DNA from: Brachionus rotundiformis
Taxonomy: Eukaryota > Rotifera > Eurotatoria > Ploima > Brachionidae
Direction: 5' to 3'
Length of the DNA: 64,000 nt
NCBI GenBank assembly: GCA_016802295.1
Contig: JAESIW010000115.1
Location: forward strand, 558,001 to 622,000
The position numbers and the translations under genes were made by a program. This document shows, piece after piece, positions 58,194 through 64,000 of the stretch (the stretch's first letter is position 1; each line of letters starts with the position of its first letter). The notes beneath the pieces were generated by a model. That model was not told the DNA's origin and ran no database searches. It saw only the letters and a program-made list of their open reading frames with translations.

Positions 58194-60710
58194 AATGAAT
58201 ATATTTTTTAGTACATAATATATAATAAATAAATAAACTATTTTTGTAATCAATTTTATTAGTTAACATGTTAATACTCTTTAAAAATTTTTTAATAAAA
58301 TGTTAATTTGATATTATTTACAAAAAAATCAAAACTTTAGTGAAAATATATTCAAAAAAAATATCCTCTTTTAATTGATGATTAGTATAAATTATTTAGA
58401 AACGATTGCTATATTTTTAAATGACTAATATTTCGGCATATTGAAGTTCATGATCGAAAAAAAATGATCATGCTCAAAAATTATAACAAAAATAGATTTT
58501 TGAATATTTTTTATAAGGAAAATTTACAGCAGAATCACATTTTAAAATTAAACATACAATTTAACACTTAATTTTTTATATCTGCGAAAATTTTATGCAT
58601 GCAGAATTTTGCACAATACCTTGCTATGGTTAAACATTTCTTGTTAAACATAAAAATCTATCTCTGCATTGATTATTTTAATTAAAAAAATTTTAAAAAA
58701 TTTAACAATAAGTAAGTTTTGATCATAAACTTTAAATGCCAATATTTCTCGTAGTAGTAAAACTAATACTTCAATAAAAAAAATATAATTTCTTTGATCA
58801 GATGTATTGGTTTTGGGTCTTGTCGACTATGTGATCTTCATGTTCACTAAATATGTGATCTTTGTCATCTTGGTGGGTTTGAGATAATAACAGATCACAA
58901 ATATTTTGATCACGTATCTTTCAATGATCACAATGAAATGAAATTTCAAAACATAATTGATATAATTTTAAAAAAAAAATATATATATATATTATATGTA
59001 TATATATTTGAATCTTTATTCTGAGAATGATCCAAATGTTGATGTTTTAAGCTCGTTATCAAAATTACAATAAATTCAGTAAAACTGAGGTCAGATTGGT
59101 ATAAAACCTTGGCTCTTTTGAGTCCTTCATGTTCTGAAATTGGCACAAAATGAAGTAATAAGAACATTAAGCAAGCACTCAAATGGTGTACATTGTCCTT
59201 TGTGTGATTCCTTGAATGAAAAATGAGAGAGGACTTAAATTGCGTAAAGCTAAAAATCATTTTTTTCAATTTTATTATTTTTTCTTGATTGATTTAGTTT
59301 GAATTTTTTAAAAAAAAAATTGATCACAGAATTTTTTTTAGTTTTTTTAAAGCTCACCAAAAATATGATCGCTTATTTTTTTTCAATAGCAGAGATTACA
59401 AACCCAGCAAGATGACAAAGTGAACATGAAGATCACATAGTCGACAAGACCCTAATTTTCTTGATATAAAAATAAATTATCTTTATTCTCACCTTAATCA
59501 ATTAAGAATGCTATCACCGAATACCCTAAGAGATCGCTTACCTTATGTCAGTTCGTAATTTGCATAAATGAATGAAATTTTTTTTGTTTGTGCATATATT
59601 TTTTCTGGAATTAAATTATACTATCAATTTTTTTCTGATACAAAAAATATAAGCCATTTTAGATATTAATATTTAAGAAAAATGTACTTTATCCTTAATC
59701 AGTATGCACTTTATGCCATATAGATCAATGGAAAAACTTATCAAAATGAAAATTAAAATAACCTAAAAAACGGTATAAAGTTTCATTTTTGGTAAAAAAG
59801 ATGCAACAAAGCATGTTCAACTATGTTGCAATATTTTTTTAAATATGTTTTTTTTAGTCAATTTTAATTTATCAAAAAAGGAAGAATTTTTGTTCTGTTT
59901 GTTTTTGAATTTCACAATACCCTAAAAAACAATAAATAAAACTCTCAAAAAGAAATAACACCTTTAACCGAGTGTATTGAGCAGTCAGGACTAAATATCC
60001 ATAAAAGACAATAAAGTATATCATATCACTAATTTTATTCCACTGATATACTAATTTTTTTCCTATAAAGCTTAATTTGTAATAGTTTATTAAATAACTT
60101 TATTATAAATTAAAGGTTCTCTAAAATTCCTTATATTTGTCAAAAGATCATACATTTATATCATATCTGAAAGTCTGTATGGAAGTCTATATGAAAGTTG
60201 TAAAGAAAAAGGATGATGACTGATTAATATCTGTTGACGGACCTCTAGCTTGTCTTTCAGGTCGTGATTGTAATACTCTTTCAGTCATTAAGAATAAAAA
60301 GAATGTATTAAAGAATTTTTTTATTGATCAAGAGAAAGTAAGATTAGAGTCCTAGAACTAATCTTGGTACTTAAAAACAAATCATCTTTCACTCGCGAAC
60401 ATAAACTTTTATGACTCAAATAGCCAAAGCTCAGACTGAAATTTTTTCAGAGTCAACTTAAGTATACTTAAGGTTGAAAATTAATTCTTTCTAAATTAAA
60501 AAATTAAACACAAATTAATCTTTAAACACATACTTAAATTAAGTTAAGTTAGAAGTGGTCAAAAAAAGATTTTTTAAATTTAATCATTTTTAAAGACAAA
60601 ATAAAGACTAAAAACTCGATAAAAAATTCTATCACTAATAGAAATAAGAAAAAATTATTTGATTCAAAAAATTTGAACAAAAAAATAGTATTAGAACAAA
60701 ATATTTCAGA
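58194..60710. other. Intergenic between peflin-like gene and SAS-6
   Basis: Contains the terminal-inverted-repeat element at 58815-59452 with an AT dinucleotide run at about 58978-59006, then AT-rich DNA. A patch near 60180-60440 is less AT-rich but reads as no protein. The SAS-6 promoter must lie just before 60711. Confidence 0.4.
58815..59452. mobile_element. Non-autonomous DNA transposon with terminal inverted repeats
   Basis: The ends match as GGGTCTTGTCGACTATGTGA at 58815 and its reverse complement at 59452, continuing to 34 perfect bases. After a 12-14 base insertion on the left, the match resumes (TTGTCATCTTG, TGGGTTTG). Both subterminal regions are crowded with GTGATC/GATCAC words. 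The 638-bp body has no transposase ORF; a 107-codon minus frame inside has no recognisable domain. No clear target-site duplication was found. Confidence 0.75.
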
Positions 60711-63202
60711 ATGGCCACATTAGGAAACTTGTACTCTAAAAGTATCATGGTAAGGCTTACAAATGCCAAATCAAACGAGGATAAGTATAAACTTATTCAC
60801 ATCACTGTTGATTATCAAATAACTGGAACACTACAATCGCATAAAACAGAGTTAATTATAAAGCTAACTGATGAAAGTGATCCTTTCTTTCTCTATTCTC
60901 TTTATATGACTGAGGAAGACTTCCAGACATTAAAGCACCAACAAGGTCTTTTGGTCGACTTTAGTTCTTTTGGTCAGCGCTTTATTGATTTATTATATGC
61001 TTGTGAAAAAGATGTCAATTCTGATAATCCGAAATTTCAGCTACAACTTTTTACCAAAGAACCCTTGCCTTTTGATCACACAAATGCCAACTTGAATATA
61101 ATTGAAATAAATCCATTTAAACATTTGATCCATTTATCTCTTTCTTTCATGCCTGGCAATGATTCGGACGTCAAAAAATACTTGGCTACATGTCTCAAGA
61201 CTCTGAAGGACGAATACAACAAACTGTCAAAATGCTTTGAGGATACAAAACTACAACTTAACCAAAAGCTAGATTCAACTCAACAAGTAAATTAAATTGA
61301 ATTATATATTATCGATTTCATAAGAATAACTAATTTTTTAACTAAATAAATATAAATTAATATTAAGTTTAAAGAGTCAGGGATATCTGAATGATTAATA
61401 AGCTTAATTGTAAAAATAAATCCAATTTTAAACAAAATTAAAATAAAGTTTAATTTACTGAAAAAATAGTTGAAAGAATAAAATCATTTTTAAAATATTA
61501 TTTTGTCTCTGTTTTTTTCCCATTTAGTCCAAAAAAAAATAAAATTTATTCATCCATCGTAATTTAATTCAATTGTAAATTTTTAAATGTTTTATTTAAT
61601 GTATTGATTTGAATTTAAAATTATTTAAAATTATTTAGCTACTGAGTCAAAAATCAATAGAGCTGGACAAGCTAAAAGTTGAAAATGATTCACAGTCCGA
61701 GCGTCTAATGGCAAAGCATATGCAAGAATTGAGTTTTGAAAGAGACAAATCTATCCAAAATCAATATACTTTACAGCAAAAATACGAAAAAGAAAAGAAG
61801 GATTTAGAAATGAATTTAATGAAAACAATTAAGCAGCTTGAACAACGCCTACTTGACTTGGAGACAACTAACAAAGACTTGTATGAAAAAAAATTTAAAT
61901 CCGAGGCTCAGATCCAAGAAATTACCATTAAACATGGCACTTTATTTGACGAGTATAACTCGTTAAAATTAGAGCTAAGCACATTAAGGAAAGAAAATTC
62001 CAATTTGGACTCGGAAATGCACTCAAATGAAAAATTGATAAATCAGCTTAAAAGCCGAAATTCGACACTTGAACAAGAGCTCAAGGAGAAAAAGGATTTT
62101 TTGGCAAAATGTCAAGACCAATTGAGTGAAGAGCAAGAACAGCGCAAAAAATTGGAAGAAACCATAAAAGAAAAGAATACTGACATAAAAAAAAAACAAA
62201 GTGAAATAAATCATTATGTTGAAGAATTTAAAAAAGGAAATGAAGTAGTTAATAAACTGCAAGAGAGGGAGAAAACTTTAGTCAGTCAAATAAAATTAAA
62301 GACAAGAATATTGACAGAACAGGAAAAAGTGGTCAAGGAAAAAGAAAAGGAACTTGGTGAATTGAAGTCTCAAATTAAGGAAATTAACTCAAAATATGAT
62401 GAAATTAATACTGAAAATAAAGAATTAAAGAACACGGTAACCAAAAAAACATCTGAACTGGAAGAAGCGGCTAAATTACTCAAACGAGATGAAAATATCA
62501 TTAGTTGGCTTAATAAGCAATTAACAGAAAATAACATAGGTGTTAATATGCATTCCTCAAAAACCAATGCCTATGATTCTGGACAATTTCGACCATATGG
62601 AACTATAAATCCTGGTAATTCGACCAATAATCTGATATCTTGCTCAGTTAGCTCAATGACAGGAGGCCTTCACCAAGACCAGAATTCTAACAAAAACATT
62701 AAAGCTACTATGGGTGAAAGATTTTATTCAGTATCCCAGAATCAAATAGGTCTTGGCGGCAGAACAGCTTCAAATGGGGGACAAATGGAAAACAATGAGA
62801 TGTAATTTAAATTTTTTTCCAAAGATTAAAATTTTTATTTCAGTAAAAAATTAAATAAAATATTTCCCATTAAGGGATTCGTTGCCAATGGGAATAAGGC
62901 AAATAGATCTAAACAAGTCATCATCGAGTACTGCCAAACTAGATCCAAAATATTTCCAAAGCCATTCGCCTCAAGCTCCGACAAGTCCTGCTGAAACATA
63001 TAATGAAAATTTGAATTTTAAAATGAACAATTTTAAACCAACGCCATATGGCATGGCAAAAAATATGATGCAGTCTAATGACATCAACACATTTTCGCAA
63101 AAAAATACGAATAACAAATTCACGCCAGTAAATTCAGATCAAGTGTCAAATGGTCTAAAAGCCAATCCGTCGCTTGCTTCCGCCTATTTTCCAACGAATT
63201 AA
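60711..63202 (+). CDS. SASS6: Spindle assembly abnormal protein 6 (SAS-6)
   Basis: Builds the ninefold cartwheel of the centriole; its head domains dimerise into a ring and its coiled coils form spokes. Three exons: 60711-61286, 61639-62801 and 62875-63202; phases fit; 688 residues (human 657). The globular head has ELIIKLTDESDPFFLYSLYM and LKHQQGLLVDFSSFGQRFID, then the PISA motif from about residue 134 (NPFKHLIHLSLSFMPGND). A long coiled coil runs from about residue 165 to 480, closing with NIISWLNKQL (human LITWLNKEL). The disordered tail ends SLASAYFPTN, like the human SSAYFPGQL. The last-intron acceptor was chosen at 62874 because it alone keeps this conserved end; an earlier CAG at 62843 leads to a different frame. 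Confidence 0.96.
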
Positions 63203-64000
63203 TTTTTGCATCTAATTTTATAACAATATTATCTTTTGATAAAAATAGACCTTATACATATTTTATATTAGCTTTTTATTTAAAATTCTTTATAAATTAA
63301 ATATTCAATAAAATATTTTTATAAATATTTGAAGCAATCTAGATGGCTCTTCTAATTTTTTTTGATAATTTGTGTTTGGAATAATTTGCGTACTTTATAA
63401 GATAAACAAATAAAGAGTTTGAATTATTATAATTTGATTGATTTTTTGCTTGATAGTTTTTTGTTTATTTGTGATGAATTTATTAAACTTTAAACAAATA
63501 TTATAATTGGTCTTATTTCCTTATACTTATCTCTTTTAATGGTAAAATTTAAGTAAAATAAAAATTTATTAATTCCAATATAAATTTAAAAATCAAATTA
63601 AGAAAAAAATGTTGTAAAAATTTAAGTAATTTTCAATTAAATGTATTAATTTTTTTATTTTTTTAAAAAAATAAAATTAGGAATTACTTTCTTCAAAATA
63701 TAATTCATCAAAAAATAAGAAAAAAATTCGAAAAAATTTCTAGTTTTTTAATCAAATAAAGATATATAAGTTAGACATTTTATCAATATTCAAACATTTT
63801 CGATCGATGCTTTATTTATTGTTTAAATGTTTAATACAATCTTTATTTTGATAAAAACAACCAGGGCGAAACTACGACTAGTCTCGCTCCACAGGTCTCC
63901 TGTTCTAGCTTATTGATATCATTATTATTAAATTTCACCAGTTAATTGATTTTTATATTATAAATATGTTAAGAGTATAAGCACTAGAATGAATTAAGTA
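63203..64000. other. Downstream region of SAS-6, to window end
   Basis: Holds the SAS-6 3' UTR with an AATAAA signal near 63307, then AT-rich DNA. A short less AT-rich patch near 63860-63910 could be the edge of a feature beyond the window, but nothing can be identified. Confidence 0.4.

Noticed and set aside
58946..59269. 107-codon minus-strand frame inside the TIR element
   Set aside because: No transposase motif, and its end runs into the AT dinucleotide tract; not supported as a gene.
62023..62262. Minus-strand Phe/Leu-rich frame in SAS-6 exon 2
   Set aside because: Shadow of the Lys/Glu-rich coiled-coil coding sequence.
62844..62874. Alternative SAS-6 last-intron acceptor at the CAG ending 62843
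   Set aside because: It opens a different frame and loses the conserved C-terminal SAYFP; the acceptor ending at 62874 keeps it.
1..64000. tRNA, rRNA, snRNA or CRISPR features
   Set aside because: Looked for T-loop-like GTTCGA words, known small RNA motifs and regularly spaced direct repeats; none seen convincingly. A covariance-model search would be needed to exclude small RNAs.

Overview
This window looks like nuclear DNA from a small-genome invertebrate animal. It is very AT-rich (roughly three quarters A+T by eye). Genes are short, and most introns run about 47-75 bp with GT-AG ends, with a few longer ones. The gene set is animal: an RGS17/19/20-type regulator with its cysteine string, a rhodopsin-family receptor, a DOK-type adaptor, IFT121/WDR35 and SAS-6 (so ciliated cells with centrioles), beta'-COP, ribosomal protein S15a and RNA polymerase III subunit RPC4. 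A compact spiralian such as a monogonont rotifer would fit, but that is inference. Protein names rest on recalled family sequences; no search was run.

Layout. 1-3.6 kb: nearly empty, with one weak exon candidate. 3.6-4.4 kb: RGS gene (+). 5.7-9.2 kb: CLPTM1L, 12 exons (-). 9.3-14.9 kb: STK11IP, 9 exons (-). 14.9-17.1 kb: intergenic with a transposase relic and a palindrome. 17.1-24.7 kb: FITM, ZNHIT3 and WDR35 tightly packed on +. 25.4-26.5 kb: a palindromic MITE and a weak minus-strand gene. 27.1-30.1 kb: COPB2 (+). 31.4-33.2 kb: POLR3D (+) converging on RPS15A (-). 33.2-36.4 kb: repeat-rich. 36.4-38.9 kb: an EF-hand protein and an intronless glycosyltransferase (+). 39.7-40.5 kb: a dead non-LTR retrotransposon carrying a perfect 82-bp inverted repeat. 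40.8-42.2 kb: receptor gene (-). 42.2-50.6 kb: a gene-poor stretch with repeat relics. 50.6-58.2 kb: three penta-EF-hand genes, two of them fused to a RING finger, interleaved with a DOK-like gene (-) and a 78-residue membrane protein. 58.8-59.5 kb: a terminal-inverted-repeat element. 60.7-63.2 kb: SAS-6 (+).

For most multi-exon genes I joined exons by checking splice sites, reading phase and alignment to the known family. The resulting lengths match the families: CLPTM1L 545, STK11IP 1115, WDR35 1221, COPB2 937, POLR3D 294, RPS15A 130, SAS-6 688, RGS 217 and ZNHIT3 167 residues.

The most interesting item is the pair of RING-penta-EF-hand fusion proteins (50566-51446 and 55704-56571) beside a peflin-like paralog. 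In one of them the end of the RING and all EF-hands lie in a single uninterrupted exon. They would be single-chain, calcium-regulated ubiquitin ligases, an architecture I do not know from other animals.
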